Source: Ostreibacterium oceani | GTDB lineage: Bacteria > Pseudomonadota > Gammaproteobacteria > Cardiobacteriales > Ostreibacteriaceae | Assembly (NCBI RefSeq): GCF_009362845.1 | Contig: NZ_WHNW01000001.1 | Span: 145,889 to 209,888, forward strand | Direction: 5' to 3' | DNA: 64,000 nucleotides | Shown: piece by piece, positions 1 to 8,467 of the stretch | Layout: each line of letters opens with the position of its first letter | Position numbering within the stretch: position 1 is the stretch's first letter | Notes under the pieces: generated by a model | The model's database searches: none | What the model was told of the DNA's origin: nothing | The model's input: only the letters and a program-made list of their open reading frames with translations | Made by a program: the position numbers and the translations under genes

Positions 1-45
1 GTATTCTCTCAAAAAATACTGTAAACAACCCGAAGAAATCTTACA
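1..45. repeat. 45-bp direct repeat, IS terminal sequence copy 1
   Basis: Bases 1-45 are identical to 726-770. The repeat begins GTATTCTCTC and ends AATCTTACA. Because 726-770 is the 5' end of the IS481-like element, this copy is read as the 5' end of a second IS copy in the same orientation, which continues left of the window. Confidence 0.9.
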
Positions 46-721
46 CTTTAAATGATTGTTTTTCGTGCCACATTTCCATCATAGTGCGGATAACACGTTC
101 TGCTTTGCCATTGGTCTGTGGTCTAGCAATACGTGTAAACTTTTGCCCGATGCCATTGTCACGACACGCTTTGACAAATGCATGTTGCGGCGTTCCTTTG
201 TATTCTTTACCATTATCTGAGTACGCATAATCAATGGTGTAAGGGCATTGTGCAAGCACGTTGCTGAGTAAAAAAGCTTTGGCGCTGTGTTGCGTTTTAT
301 CGGGTAAAATATCCGCGTACAGTTCCCGCGAGTAGTCATCAATCGCAACAAACAAATAATCCCTAGCCTCAGTTGTTTTCTGTCCTTGTAGTAACGGCAG
401 TCGTTTGGTATCAAAATGCATTAACTCGCCTGGATAGGATTTGTTATAGCGTTTTGCTTTTTGTTTCAGGCGGTGCTGGATGGATTGCTCGACTTTAGCC
501 AATCGCTTCATACCGTATTGGATGTTGCGATAACGCGCGTTGGTACTTTTCTTAGGTGAAAAAGACTGCAGCCTCGCGTTTTTAAGGACTTTGTAAATCG
601 TTGGGCGACTCACGCGATAGCGTGTGGCTAAATCGGTTACTCGCCATTGTCTGGTTTGATAAAGACGCCAAATCTCTTGGCGATCAAGCGGTGTTAAGCG
701 TATTCGTTTGTGCATGTTCAT
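41..721 (-). pseudogene. IS481-family transposase, C-terminally truncated
   Basis: A DDE-type transposase of 226 residues. It has an N-terminal helix-turn-helix region (about residues 10-45, including VSRPTIYKVLKNA) and an rve-like integrase core. The three acidic catalytic residues appear to be D104 (HFDTKR), D169 (YSDNGKEY) and E208 (TNGKAERV), a spacing usual for IS481 elements. Family members normally run to about 300 residues or more. Here the frame ends straight after the core, because the last codons (V and the stop) lie in the repeated terminal sequence of another IS copy. The C-terminal part of the fold is therefore missing and the protein is probably inactive, although all DDE residues remain. 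IS481 versus another DDE family is judged by eye. Confidence 0.8.
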
Positions 722-770
722 TACAGTATTCTCTCAAAAAATACTGTAAACAACCCGAAGAAATCTTACA
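46..770 (-). mobile_element. IS481-like insertion sequence, 3' end lost
   Basis: The element reads right to left. Its 5' end is at about 770, where the minus strand begins TGTAAGATTTC, and the transposase gene starts 49 bases inside. The same 45-base terminal sequence occurs again, in the same orientation, at 1-45, exactly where the transposase reading frame breaks off. The plain reading is that this copy is cut by the start of a second copy that continues beyond the window. A tandem or assembly-collapsed arrangement would look the same here. The right-hand end interrupts a secreted-protein gene. Confidence 0.75.
726..770. repeat. 45-bp direct repeat, IS terminal sequence copy 2
   Basis: Identical to 1-45. 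It forms the outer end of the IS481-like element and the junction with the broken secreted-protein gene at 771. It probably holds the terminal inverted repeat and the transposase promoter. Confidence 0.9.
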
Positions 771-1018
771 TCTAATTGGTTAAACCTATCTATTTCTTTA
801 TCATTTTCATCTATCACTTTCTCATTAATATCTACAGTGAGCACATCAACAGGATTATCGTACAATATCCCATTGAAATATATGGCCAAAGGGTTGTCGG
901 TACTTTCAGGCGCACTAAAGGTAATTTTTAATTTCTCTAGGTTCTGGTCAAACAATTTTTCTTCAGCATTGCTAATTGAAATAGCAGTCACTAATACTAA
1001 TAATAATATTTTCTTCAT
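771..1018 (-). pseudogene. Small secreted protein, 3' part removed by IS insertion
   Basis: The reading frame starts at 1018 after a GAGG ribosome site. It begins MKKILLLVLVTAISISNA followed by EEK, a clear Sec signal peptide with a cleavage site after NA. About 83 native residues follow (FDQNLEKLKITFSAPES and onward) before the frame enters the IS end at 770 and stops 12 residues later. The mature part is acidic and I recognise no family. The 3' end of the gene is not visible on the other side of the IS in this window. Confidence 0.6.
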
Positions 1019-1083
1019 ATCAACCTCATAGTTTTAAATTTTATTTTTCGGGGGCACACCATGCTTTACCGCACGGACCTAAA

Positions 1084-1257
1084 TGTTAGCTGTTTAATTA
1101 ACGGTGTTAAGATGCTGTCTTTGCCATTTAAAGGTTTGCCGTCATACAACGCTTGAATAGCAGCTTGCATATCGAAATTGGGTGTTTTCTTTGTCCATGT
1201 GTCATCTCCTCTGTTTCTAACAGTTTAATCAATTGACACAGAATTTTGAACACTACC
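1084..1257 (-). pseudogene. IS256-family element, 5' remnant
   Basis: On the minus strand the region opens with an end resembling IS256-family termini (GTGTTCAAAATTCTGTGTC), then a GAGGAG ribosome site. Next comes a frame reading TKKTPNFDMQAAIQALYDG and, a few residues on, ILTPLIKQLT. This is the conserved N-terminus of IS256 (MULE-type) transposases. Similarity stops after LIKQLT at about 1084 and a stop codon follows shortly. The start codon is also out of frame with the conserved peptide by one base. Only the first 45 or so codons remain. Confidence 0.65.
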
Positions 1258-1359
1258 GACCTTGAATAATTATTTATAATTGGTTAGTCTGTTATCCTAC
1301 CCAGCTAATAGCTCGGCTTATCACCCTGTTTATCGCCCTGCCCACCTCAATTTCTGCAT

Positions 1360-1399
1360 AAAAAAACCGCGCACTGATTAACAGCACACGGTTTTTTTT
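1360..1399 (-). terminator. Rho-independent terminator, bidirectional
   Basis: An inverted repeat (minus strand CCGTGTGCTG, loop TTAAT, CAGTGCGCGG, with wobble pairs) is flanked by A-tracts and T-tracts on both sides. It lies about 100 bases downstream of the cold-shock gene and would end its transcript. Confidence 0.75.
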
Positions 1400-1436
1400 G
1401 GGTTTTAAATCACTAGCAAAAGCACTAGCAAAAGCC
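1395..1436. repeat. Short tandem duplication
   Basis: The unit CACTAGCAAAAG (12 bp) is repeated twice, with a partial third copy, in the 3' flank of the cold-shock gene. Confidence 0.6.
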
Positions 1437-1498
1437 AGTTATTTAAATGGTCCCCGTTAGTCGCCTGACTTATCGGTCAAAACGACTACCGCAAAGAC

Positions 1499-1708
1499 TT
1501 AGAGTCCGCGAACGTTGTTTGCACAAGGTCCTTTTTGGCTTTCGCCAACTTCAAACTCTACTGCCTGTCCATCATTAAGCGTTCTAAAGCCGCCGTCAGA
1601 TGACTGAATCTCTGAGTGATGTACAAATAGATCTTTTCCACCTGCTTCTGGTGTAATAAATCCAAACCCTTTTTCGGCGTTAAACCATTTTACTGTTCCT
1701 TTATTCAT
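1499..1708 (-). CDS. Cold-shock protein, CspA family
   Basis: A 69-residue single-domain OB-fold nucleic-acid chaperone that binds single-stranded RNA and DNA in the cytoplasm. Both signature motifs are present: RNP1 (KGFGFI, about residues 13-18) and RNP2 (LFVHHS, about 27-32). The start KGTVKWFN and the end [12 protein letters not shown] are typical. Length matches the family. An AAGAAG ribosome site lies upstream. The gene is monocistronic, with an AT-rich leader upstream and a terminator at 1360-1399. Cold induction cannot be read from the sequence. Confidence 0.95.
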   Translation of the reverse strand: MNKGTVKWFNAEKGFGFITPEAGGKDLFVHHSEIQSSDGGFRTLNDGQAVEFEVGESQKGPCANNVRGL

Positions 1709-2393
1709 ATGTATTACTTCTTCTTTAAAAATAGTGAAAATAAACTATATATCTGCCACTATCACTATCGCGACAGATATTTTGTATGCTCAACTCAATT
1801 GCTAAAAAATAAATTTTCTACCAATAAAGCCAAACACACGACTTAGGTACGAAAATCACCTAGACAACATCAAACAAGACAAGGCTAGACAACCATCGAA
1901 AACTGCAAAGGGGATGAATTTAATGACTCGGTGAAACTGATAACTACACTACAGGTAACGCGATGTTTCCTGCAAAATATTAACTACCTTCTCAACTACA
2001 CATGTAAATCAGACCATTACAATACAGACAGCATACCGCAAATCACAACACCTGCAAAGCAGTATTTGCATTATTTTTTAAGGGCTAGCCACTAGTGCAA
2101 CGTTATTGCTTTATCAATAAAAAATATATCGTCTATTAAAATGGCTTATCTGCTGGGTTTGCGGCGGGGTTGCAATGGGGTTGCAATGGAGCTGCAGTGG
2201 GTTTATAGTGGAATGGTGGCATACATTCTGCAAAACCTATCTGCTTTTAAAAAGTATAATAACTGCTTGGCATCTGTCCTAACGATGACTTTTTGTCGCT
2301 GCGTTTTTGTATTCGCTTTTTAATTTTTTGTTTTAAGCCCTTGTGCTATGATGAACCCTAAAACTTTGGTTCGAATTACAAAGAGGAGACGCC
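1709..2393. other. Long intergenic region between csp and gpmI
   Basis: About 685 bases without a convincing gene. The left part should contain the csp leader and promoter, reading left. The right part contains a short tandem repeat (GGGGTTGCAAT repeated at about 2165-2186) and the gpmI promoter. A 60-codon frame at 2141-2323 runs through the repeat, has no ribosome site and no family look, and is not called. Confidence 0.6.
2344..2352 (+). promoter_or_regulatory. Candidate extended -10 promoter of gpmI
   Basis: TGCTATGAT fits an extended -10 element (TGnTATnnT), about 40 bases before the gpmI start. The -35 region upstream is only T-rich. This is inferred from pattern alone. Confidence 0.4.
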
Positions 2394-3896
2394 ATGCAAT
2401 CCGTTTTATTGATGATTTTAGACGGCTGGGGGCATGCACATGCCGCGCCTGACAATGCGATTAGCCATGCCAACACACCAAACTGGGATATGCTGCTTGC
2501 CACGTGCCCCAAAACACTAATCAAAACCGCAGGCAAAGCCGTCGGATTACCCAACGAACAAATGGGTAACTCCGAAGTCGGTCACATGAATATCGGTGCA
2601 GGTCGCGTCGTTTACCAGTCGTTAACTCGCATTCAAGATGCGCTACACGAACACCGCTTTCAACAGACCGAAGCCCTTGCAAATGCCTGCGATGTTCCCG
2701 ACAACCAAGCACTGCATATTTTGGGATTGCTCAGCGCTGGCGGCGTTCACTCGCATGAAGACCATATCGAAGCCCTAATCGAACTCGCCAAATCCAAAGG
2801 CGTTGCACGCATCTATCTGCACGTCTTTACCGACGGTCGCGACACGCCACCGCGTAGCGCTGAGGCAAGCCTTAAGCGTTTTCAAGCGCTAGAAGACCAG
2901 CAATTTAAAATCGCCACAATCACTGGCCGATACTTTGCAATGGACCGCGATAACAACTGGGAACGCACACAAACAGCCTACGAAGCCATCGCGGATAATC
3001 AGGCTGAATTTCGCGCGCCGCGAGCGCTTGATGCACTCGCGCAAGCATACCGCCGTGATGAAAACGATGAATTTATTCAAGCGACTGTCTTAGACGCCGC
3101 CGAGCGCATGCAAGACGGTGATCATTTGGTATTTATGAACTTCCGTGCCGATCGCGCCAGACAACTGACGCAGCTTTTTGCCGAAAACACCACGCATTTC
3201 CCGCACCGACACATTCAACTCAATCAGTTAGTCACGCTGACACAGTACCAACAACAACTGCAGACTACCGTGGCTTTCCCCCCAATAGCCATCCACAATG
3301 GCTTAGGTGAAGTGCTTGCCCACGCAGGCGCAAAGCAATTACGTATCGCAGAAACCGAAAAATATGCCCACGTCACGTATTTTTTTAATGGTGGCGAAGA
3401 AACCGTATTCCCCGGTGAAGACCGCATTTTAGTCCAGTCGCCTGCGGTCGCCACTTATGATCTAAAGCCCGAAATGGCCGTGTCTGAAGTCACAGAAAAA
3501 CTCACCGCTGCCATTCAAACCAATACGTATGATTTCATTTGCCTCAACTTTGCTAATCCAGATATGGTCGGTCATACAGGGGTATTTTCCGCCGCGGTCA
3601 AAGCCGTCGAAGCCGTTGATGAAGCAATGGGTAAGGTTATCAACGCCGCGCGCGCCAATCAGATGAAAATATTAGTCACCGCAGACCATGGCAATGTCGA
3701 GCAAATGACTAACCCCGAAACAGGCAAACCATTTACTTCACACACCACTTTCCCCGTGCCTTTATTGTTGGTCAACGGGGATGGAAAGCGATTAACCGAT
3801 GGTGGCGCGCTGTGCGACCTAGCACCAACGGTCCTTGCGCTCATGGACATCGAACAGCCCCCTGAAATGACAGGAAAATCTCTCATTGTGGCGTAA
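2394..3896 (+). CDS. gpmI: 2,3-bisphosphoglycerate-independent phosphoglycerate mutase
   Basis: Interconverts 3-phosphoglycerate and 2-phosphoglycerate in glycolysis using two metal ions (usually Mn2+), in the cytoplasm. The 500 residues are close to the usual 510. The alkaline-phosphatase-fold metal site starts with LMILDGWG (D10). The phosphorylated serine is S60 in MGNSEVGHMNIGAGR. The second metal motif is near the C-terminus (TADHGNVEQM). A strong AAAGAGGAG ribosome site precedes the ATG. The gene stands alone, followed by a 143-base repeat-rich gap before aas. Confidence 0.97.
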   Translation: MQSVLLMILDGWGHAHAAPDNAISHANTPNWDMLLATCPKTLIKTAGKAVGLPNEQMGNSEVGHMNIGAGRVVYQSLTRIQDALHEHRFQQTEALANACDVPDNQALHILGLLSAGGVHSHEDHIEALIELAKSKGVARIYLHVFTDGRDTPPRSAEASLKRFQALEDQQFKIATITGRYFAMDRDNNWERTQTAYEAIADNQAEFRAPRALDALAQAYRRDENDEFIQATVLDAAERMQDGDHLVFMNFRADRARQLTQLFAENTTHFPHRHIQLNQLVTLTQYQQQLQTTVAFPPIAIHNGLGEVLAHAGAKQLRIAETEKYAHVTYFFNGGEETVFPGEDRILVQSPAVATYDLKPEMAVSEVTEKLTAAIQTNTYDFICLNFANPDMVGHTGVFSAAVKAVEAVDEAMGKVINAARANQMKILVTADHGNVEQMTNPETGKPFTSHTTFPVPLLLVNGDGKRLTDGGALCDLAPTVLALMDIEQPPEMTGKSLIVA

Positions 3897-3959
3897 TTGC
3901 CGACTAATTATGGAATAAAACACACGTAAACGTTAGCGAATCATTCGCCAGGCAACTCG

Positions 3960-4015
3960 CGTTAACAGTAAATCGTTAACAATAAATCGTTAATAATGAA
4001 TCATTAACCGTAGAT
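3960..4015. repeat. 14-bp degenerate tandem repeat, 4 copies
   Basis: Units at 3960, 3974, 3988 and 4002 follow CGTTAACAATAAAT with one to several changes each. They fill the gap between gpmI and aas. Confidence 0.8.
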
Positions 4016-4039
4016 TAATCAACCCGTCAGGATAGAAAC

Positions 4040-6298
4040 ATGATGAAACCATTGGTAAAAAAACTCATGCAGTGGGCGTTTCGCGTCAAAGTACACGGAC
4101 AATACGAATCGCACCACAAAAAAACACTCATTATCGCAAATCACTCTTCGTTTTTAGATGGATTACTGCTCGCATTGTTTTTGCCGGCTAACCCCGTTTT
4201 TGTTGTCCACAGCACGGTTGAGAAAAGTCGGTTATTCCGCTATTTTTTACGCTATATTGATTATCTTGCCGTTGACCCCAGCCATCCCATGGCAATGAAA
4301 AAAGTCATCAAGCTACTAGACAGCGGACGCCCAGTCGCCATTTTCCCCGAAGGTCGCATCACAACGACTGGGGCATTAATGAAAGTTTATTCAGGTGCTG
4401 CTTTTGCTGCCAGCAAGTCTGAATCGACGATAATCCCTGTGCAAATCACGGGCGCTAAGTATAGTTTTTTCAGTCGTTTACGCGGGCTATTTAACCGCCG
4501 TTTGTTTCCAGCGCTTAGCTTGACCATCTTTCCTGCAACGCAACTCGATCGCCACGAGAATCTGCCCGTCAGAGCGCGCCGAGAGGCCGTCAAAGAAAGC
4601 TTGCACCAACTCATGATGCGGATGGCCGTTGAAGCCCGTCGCCCCATGACGCTGTTTGCCATGCTACTTGATGCTCGCAAAAATCATGGCAAACACACGA
4701 TGATTTATGAAGATGGTATTTCAGACAGCTTAACCTTCAACCAATTAGTGCACAAAGCAGTCGGGCTGTCACATTTACTCAGCAAGCAAACCTTGTCGCC
4801 CCGTGTTGGCGTCTTGTTACCCAATAGCAACGTGCATATAATTACTTTTTTTGCATTACAGCATTTGGGTAAAGTCCCTACCATGATTAATCACACAGCG
4901 GGCATTCGCGCCATCAAGGCAGGGCTGACCGCCACCCAAGCCGACACCATCATTACGTCAAAGCGATTTATTGACAAGGCACAGCTGTCTGAGCTCATCG
5001 CGCAGCTCACCGAATATCAAATCATTTATTTAGAAGACCTTGCCGCGACAGTCACGCCAAAAACCAAACTACAGATTTTTGCCAAACGGCTGATCCCCGC
5101 GCTCACCATGTCACCACAAAGCCCCAACGACGAAGCGGCGATTATTTTTACCTCGGGGTCTGAAGGCTTGCCTAAGGGCGTAGTCCATAGCCATGATAGC
5201 CTGCTCACCAACGCGGCACAAATTCAAGCCATTTATGATTTCCACCCCAAAGACCGCTTTATGATTTGCCTGCCAAATTTCCATGTATTTGGGCTATCGG
5301 GCGGCACGCTACTGCCCATCGTCATTGGGTCGCGTGCATTTTTATACCCCAACCCCTTGCATTATCGTGCCATCCCAGAGATTATCTATGATCGCGGCTG
5401 TACTATTTTGTTAAGCACATCAACGTTTTTAAGTGGCTATGCCCGATTTGCTGACCAGTATGATTTTCATCGGTTACGCTATGTCATTGCTGGCGCTGAA
5501 AAGCTATCGCAAGACGTCATTAAAACCTACCAAGAGAAATTTGGCATCCGCGTCCTAGAAGGTTACGGCACCACAGAAACCGCGCCTGTTATCGCCGCCA
5601 ATACACTTATGGCGCATAAAACAGGCTCGGTCGGCAAACTGCTCCCCAGTATGGGCGCCACACTAACGCCTGTTGAAGGCATTGCGGATGCGGGCAGACT
5701 CATTGTCAGTGGCGATAACGTCATGCTTGGCTACTTAAAGGCAGAACAACCTGGCGTACTCGATGCATCGCCTGTCATTGATGGCAAACGCCAATACGAC
5801 ACGGGTGACATTGCCAACATTGACGATCAAGGGTTCTTAACCATCCGCGGGCGCGCCAAGCGCTTTGCAAAGATTGCTGGGGAAATGGTCTCACTCGATA
5901 CCGCTGAAAAAATCGCAGCGAATGCCGCACCCGACGCCGCTCACGCCATTATTACCCGTGAAGACAAAGCCAAAGGCGAAGCGCTCATTCTATTCACCAC
6001 TGCCGAAAATTTAACTAGAAAACAACTGATTGCATCTGCACAGCAGCTGGGCATTAGCGAATTAGCCGTACCAAAAACCATCCAATCACTGTCCGAAATT
6101 CCCTTACTCGCCAGTGGCAAAACCAACTACGTTCAATTAAAAACGTTGAGTGAACAACCGACACCATCCGACCCGCTCAGCAACCGCTCGGCTGACACGG
6201 CTGAAACGGCTGACTCGGCGAACCCAGCGAACCCAACCGCCGATGCATTAATCAACAACACCCCAATCAAAACCCCAATTAAAACCCATGTAAACTAA
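4040..6298 (+). CDS. aas: Bifunctional 2-acyl-GPE acyltransferase / acyl-ACP synthetase
   Basis: Reacylates lysophosphatidylethanolamine at the inner membrane. The C-terminal ligase activates a fatty acid with ATP on ACP and the N-terminal acyltransferase transfers it. The PlsC-type domain spans about residues 1-200, with the HX4D motif NHSSFLD (H35, D40) and FPEGR (E104). An AMP-binding domain follows, with the P-loop FTSGSEGLPKGVVHSH and the later YGTTE and YDTGD motifs. At 752 residues it is somewhat longer than E. coli Aas (719). The surplus is a low-complexity tail rich in T, A, D and N (from about residue 715). Start chosen at ATG-ATG after AGGA. lplT follows, so the pair forms the lysophospholipid import and repair system, in the reverse order to E. 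coli (lplT-aas). Confidence 0.93.
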   Translation: MMKPLVKKLMQWAFRVKVHGQYESHHKKTLIIANHSSFLDGLLLALFLPANPVFVVHSTVEKSRLFRYFLRYIDYLAVDPSHPMAMKKVIKLLDSGRPVAIFPEGRITTTGALMKVYSGAAFAASKSESTIIPVQITGAKYSFFSRLRGLFNRRLFPALSLTIFPATQLDRHENLPVRARREAVKESLHQLMMRMAVEARRPMTLFAMLLDARKNHGKHTMIYEDGISDSLTFNQLVHKAVGLSHLLSKQTLSPRVGVLLPNSNVHIITFFALQHLGKVPTMINHTAGIRAIKAGLTATQADTIITSKRFIDKAQLSELIAQLTEYQIIYLEDLAATVTPKTKLQIFAKRLIPALTMSPQSPNDEAAIIFTSGSEGLPKGVVHSHDSLLTNAAQIQAIYDFHPKDRFMICLPNFHVFGLSGGTLLPIVIGSRAFLYPNPLHYRAIPEIIYDRGCTILLSTSTFLSGYARFADQYDFHRLRYVIAGAEKLSQDVIKTYQEKFGIRVLEGYGTTETAPVIAANTLMAHKTGSVGKLLPSMGATLTPVEGIADAGRLIVSGDNVMLGYLKAEQPGVLDASPVIDGKRQYDTGDIANIDDQGFLTIRGRAKRFAKIAGEMVSLDTAEKIAANAAPDAAHAIITREDKAKGEALILFTTAENLTRKQLIASAQQLGISELAVPKTIQSLSEIPLLASGKTNYVQLKTLSEQPTPSDPLSNRSADTAETADSANPANPTADALINNTPIKTPIKTHVN

Positions 6299-6358
6299 CA
6301 TGCTGACTAATTTATCTATGGCTGGGTTTCCCTCACCCCGCAGGGTTGTCCAGCCTGG

Positions 6359-7570
6359 TTGCTATGCAACCAATCACCTGGGGCTAAATTCTGTATGATT
6401 TTTGTCGTTATTGCCCAATTTTTATCTGCGCTAGCGGATAATATTTTGCTCTTTCTCATTCTAGGCATACTCAAAGAGTCACAAGCGCCAAACTGGCATA
6501 TCCCCATGATACAGCAAGTCTTTCTCATGGCGTTTATTATACTCGCGCCTTTTGTTGGTGCTATCGCCGATAGCATTGCTAAAAATCGTGTGATGATGGC
6601 GGGTAATTTACTTAAATTGGCTGGCGTCATTTTTTTATTGGCAGGCGGTAATGCCTTTATTAGCTACACCATTGTTGGTATTGGGGCGGCGATTTATTCT
6701 CCTGCTAAATACGGCATACTCAAAGAAATCACAGGCGAGGCGTTTTTAGTCAAAGCCAATGCGCTAATAGAAGGCTCGACCATCGTTGCCATTTTAACTG
6801 GCGTTGTCCTCGGCGGCCTGCTCGCTGATTTTGCGGTACAACAAGGTCAGTTTTGGCTGGTTATTGGACTGACTGCGAGTATTTATGCACTGGCTGCATT
6901 TAGTAATATCTATATCCCCAAAACCCCACCCGAACGGCCTCAGCCCATTCAATTTTTGCCGCTATTGAGGTCCTTTGCGCAAGATTTTAGCTTGCTTTGG
7001 CGAGATAAAACCGCACGTATCGCGTTGCTCGGCACGGGTATTTTTTATGGTGTTGGCGTTACCATGCGCTTTTTGCTCGTCGCTTGGGTACCCATCGCGC
7101 TACAAATCACGGATAATAAAACCCCTGCCATACTCAATGCCATGGTTGCAATTGGGGTTGTCATTGGCGCAGGATTGGCCAGTTTCATCCCGCTTAGATA
7201 TGCAAAACGCGCTATTTTCTCTGGGGTCGGCATGGGGGTTTTATTGTCTGGGCTTATGCTTAGCCAAACCCTCTCTGCGAGTTATTTCTTTTTAATTTGC
7301 ATTGGCATCAGTGGCGGCGTGTTTTTAATCCCATTAAACGCTCTGCTGCAACGTCAAGGACATCGGTTAATTGGCGGCGGACGCGCCGTTGCGATTCAAA
7401 ATTTAATCGACAACCTCGCCATGCTCGTTTTATTAGCGCTCTACATCTTCCTTATCAAAGCAGGCATTAGCGTCATTAGTGTGGGGATTTTATTTGGCCT
7501 ACTCACGATTGCCCTCGTCAGTGGCATTACGTACTATGCGTATCGCCACGCCAAATTATTACAAGAATAG
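6359..7570 (+). CDS. lplT: Lysophospholipid transporter LplT (MFS)
   Basis: A 12-helix major facilitator protein of the inner membrane that flips lysophospholipids to the cytoplasmic face for Aas. Recognisable LplT segments include VIAQFLSALADNILLF, YSPAKYGILKEITG, NIYIPK, ITDNKTPAILNAMVAIG and PLNALLQRQG. The listed start is a TTG giving 403 residues and an N-terminus similar in length to E. coli. An ATG at 6395 (MIFVVIAQF), after GGGG, is an equally plausible start. It is 60 bases downstream of aas and co-directional, so co-transcription is likely. Confidence 0.93.
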   Translation: MLCNQSPGAKFCMIFVVIAQFLSALADNILLFLILGILKESQAPNWHIPMIQQVFLMAFIILAPFVGAIADSIAKNRVMMAGNLLKLAGVIFLLAGGNAFISYTIVGIGAAIYSPAKYGILKEITGEAFLVKANALIEGSTIVAILTGVVLGGLLADFAVQQGQFWLVIGLTASIYALAAFSNIYIPKTPPERPQPIQFLPLLRSFAQDFSLLWRDKTARIALLGTGIFYGVGVTMRFLLVAWVPIALQITDNKTPAILNAMVAIGVVIGAGLASFIPLRYAKRAIFSGVGMGVLLSGLMLSQTLSASYFFLICIGISGGVFLIPLNALLQRQGHRLIGGGRAVAIQNLIDNLAMLVLLALYIFLIKAGISVISVGILFGLLTIALVSGITYYAYRHAKLLQE

Positions 7571-8051
7571 TGACCAAAGCCCCAGAGCGCCCTAGCTATG
7601 CCGTTTAAATGATGGTGATGGTGATGATTTAGGGCGATTAATATAGCAAAAAATTAAACAATTGGGTTATTTATATTCCCATGCAAGTTCAAACTGTTAA
7701 CGCCCGTTTCAGTCATGCGCCGTAACAATGAGTTTGCAACAAGATAAACCATCAAACCTTTGCACGACTAATTACAATTTACAGTCAAGCCCTACAAAGA
7801 TCAATCAACCTCCATCACTGAGTGCTTAGCCATCGGCGCAGCGTCCTAGCAAAGTGCAGCTAAAAATGGGAGAATGAGCGTACTACGCTATTCTAGACTG
7901 GAACAGTCCAGAATGTATTTGAACATAAAAAAATCCAAAAAATAGGCAGCCCCTAAGTTTGCCCTAAGTATTGACGATTAAACTATACCCATAGCGTTGT
8001 AATACAGCGCTATCATTTAAAAAACAATCAATTTTTAGGAGTGCATTAATA
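7571..8051. other. Intergenic region upstream of the PepSY/two-component operon
   Basis: About 480 bases with no gene seen. The left part has a long-loop inverted repeat (CGCCCTAG near 7589 and TTAGGGCG near 7629) that may act as a weak lplT terminator. The right part carries the direct-repeat operator candidate at 7952-7969. Confidence 0.5.
7952..7976 (+). promoter_or_regulatory. Candidate response-regulator box plus -35
   Basis: CCTAAGT occurs at 7952-7958 and again at 7963-7969, a centre-to-centre distance of exactly 11 bp, followed directly by TTGACG at 7971. Two half-sites in direct orientation one helical turn apart are the standard binding layout of OmpR/PhoB-family dimers. On the other strand the half-site reads ACTTAGG, loosely like PmrA/QseB half-sites. 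A clear -10 is not obvious; TATACC at 7984 is possible. Its place ahead of the operon that encodes such a regulator suggests autoregulation. Confidence 0.5.
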
Positions 8052-8390
8052 ATGAAAAATAGCAAACATATTTTAGCAGCAACATTAGGTTTAGTCATTT
8101 TAAGTGGTGCGGCGACGGCCGTGGCTTCTGATTACCATAAAAAGGATTATGGTGACAAAAATGGGCATTCAGTAATGCATTTATTGTCAGAGGTTAAAAT
8201 TGATATTAATCAAGCAATGCAAATAGCACTGGATGATACCTCAGGGCAGGTTTTTGGCGTAGAGTTGAGCAAAGATGACAATCGATTAGTCTGGGAAGTT
8301 GAATTGCTTACAAACGATAGTATAGCCTATGAATATGAAATCTCAGCGATAGATGGTAAGATTTTAGACAAAGAAATCGATAACGATTAA
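8052..8390 (+). CDS. Secreted PepSY-domain protein
   Basis: 112 residues with a Sec signal peptide (about 1-26, hydrophobic core ILAATLGLVILSGAATAVAS). A single PepSY domain follows: the helix DINQAMQIALDDTSGQVFGVEL, then strands ending VWEVELLT and YEYEISAIDGKILDKEID. PepSY domains are thought to inhibit or tune proteases or to act as sensors. Small periplasmic PepSY proteins often sit beside QseBC/PmrAB-type two-component genes, as here. AGGAG ribosome site. First gene of the probable operon with the membrane peptide, regulator and kinase. Confidence 0.85.
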   Translation: MKNSKHILAATLGLVILSGAATAVASDYHKKDYGDKNGHSVMHLLSEVKIDINQAMQIALDDTSGQVFGVELSKDDNRLVWEVELLTNDSIAYEYEISAIDGKILDKEIDND

Positions 8391-8419
8391 CCATTTCACG
8401 TATTGCTTATTAAAGAGTC

Positions 8420-8440
8420 GCCCGCTAAAAATTAGCGGGC
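8420..8440. promoter_or_regulatory. Perfect hairpin between PepSY gene and next gene
   Basis: A 9-bp perfect stem (GCCCGCTAA / TTAGCGGGC) with a 3-base loop lies 30 bases after the PepSY stop. It lacks a T-tract, so it is more likely an mRNA stabiliser or partial attenuator than a full terminator. It could make the PepSY product more abundant than the downstream proteins. Confidence 0.6.
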
Positions 8441-8467
8441 AAACCAATCATCACAGAGAAAAGCATA

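Noticed and set aside
734-770. C-terminal residues of the secreted protein
   Set aside because: They are encoded by the IS end and are not native; the gene is treated as ending at 771.
2141-2323. 60-codon frame upstream of gpmI
   Set aside because: Overlaps a short tandem repeat, has no ribosome site and no recognisable motif.
2365-2385. GGTTCGAATT as part of a tRNA T-arm
   Set aside because: No acceptor stem, anticodon arm or CCA around it; it lies in the gpmI leader.
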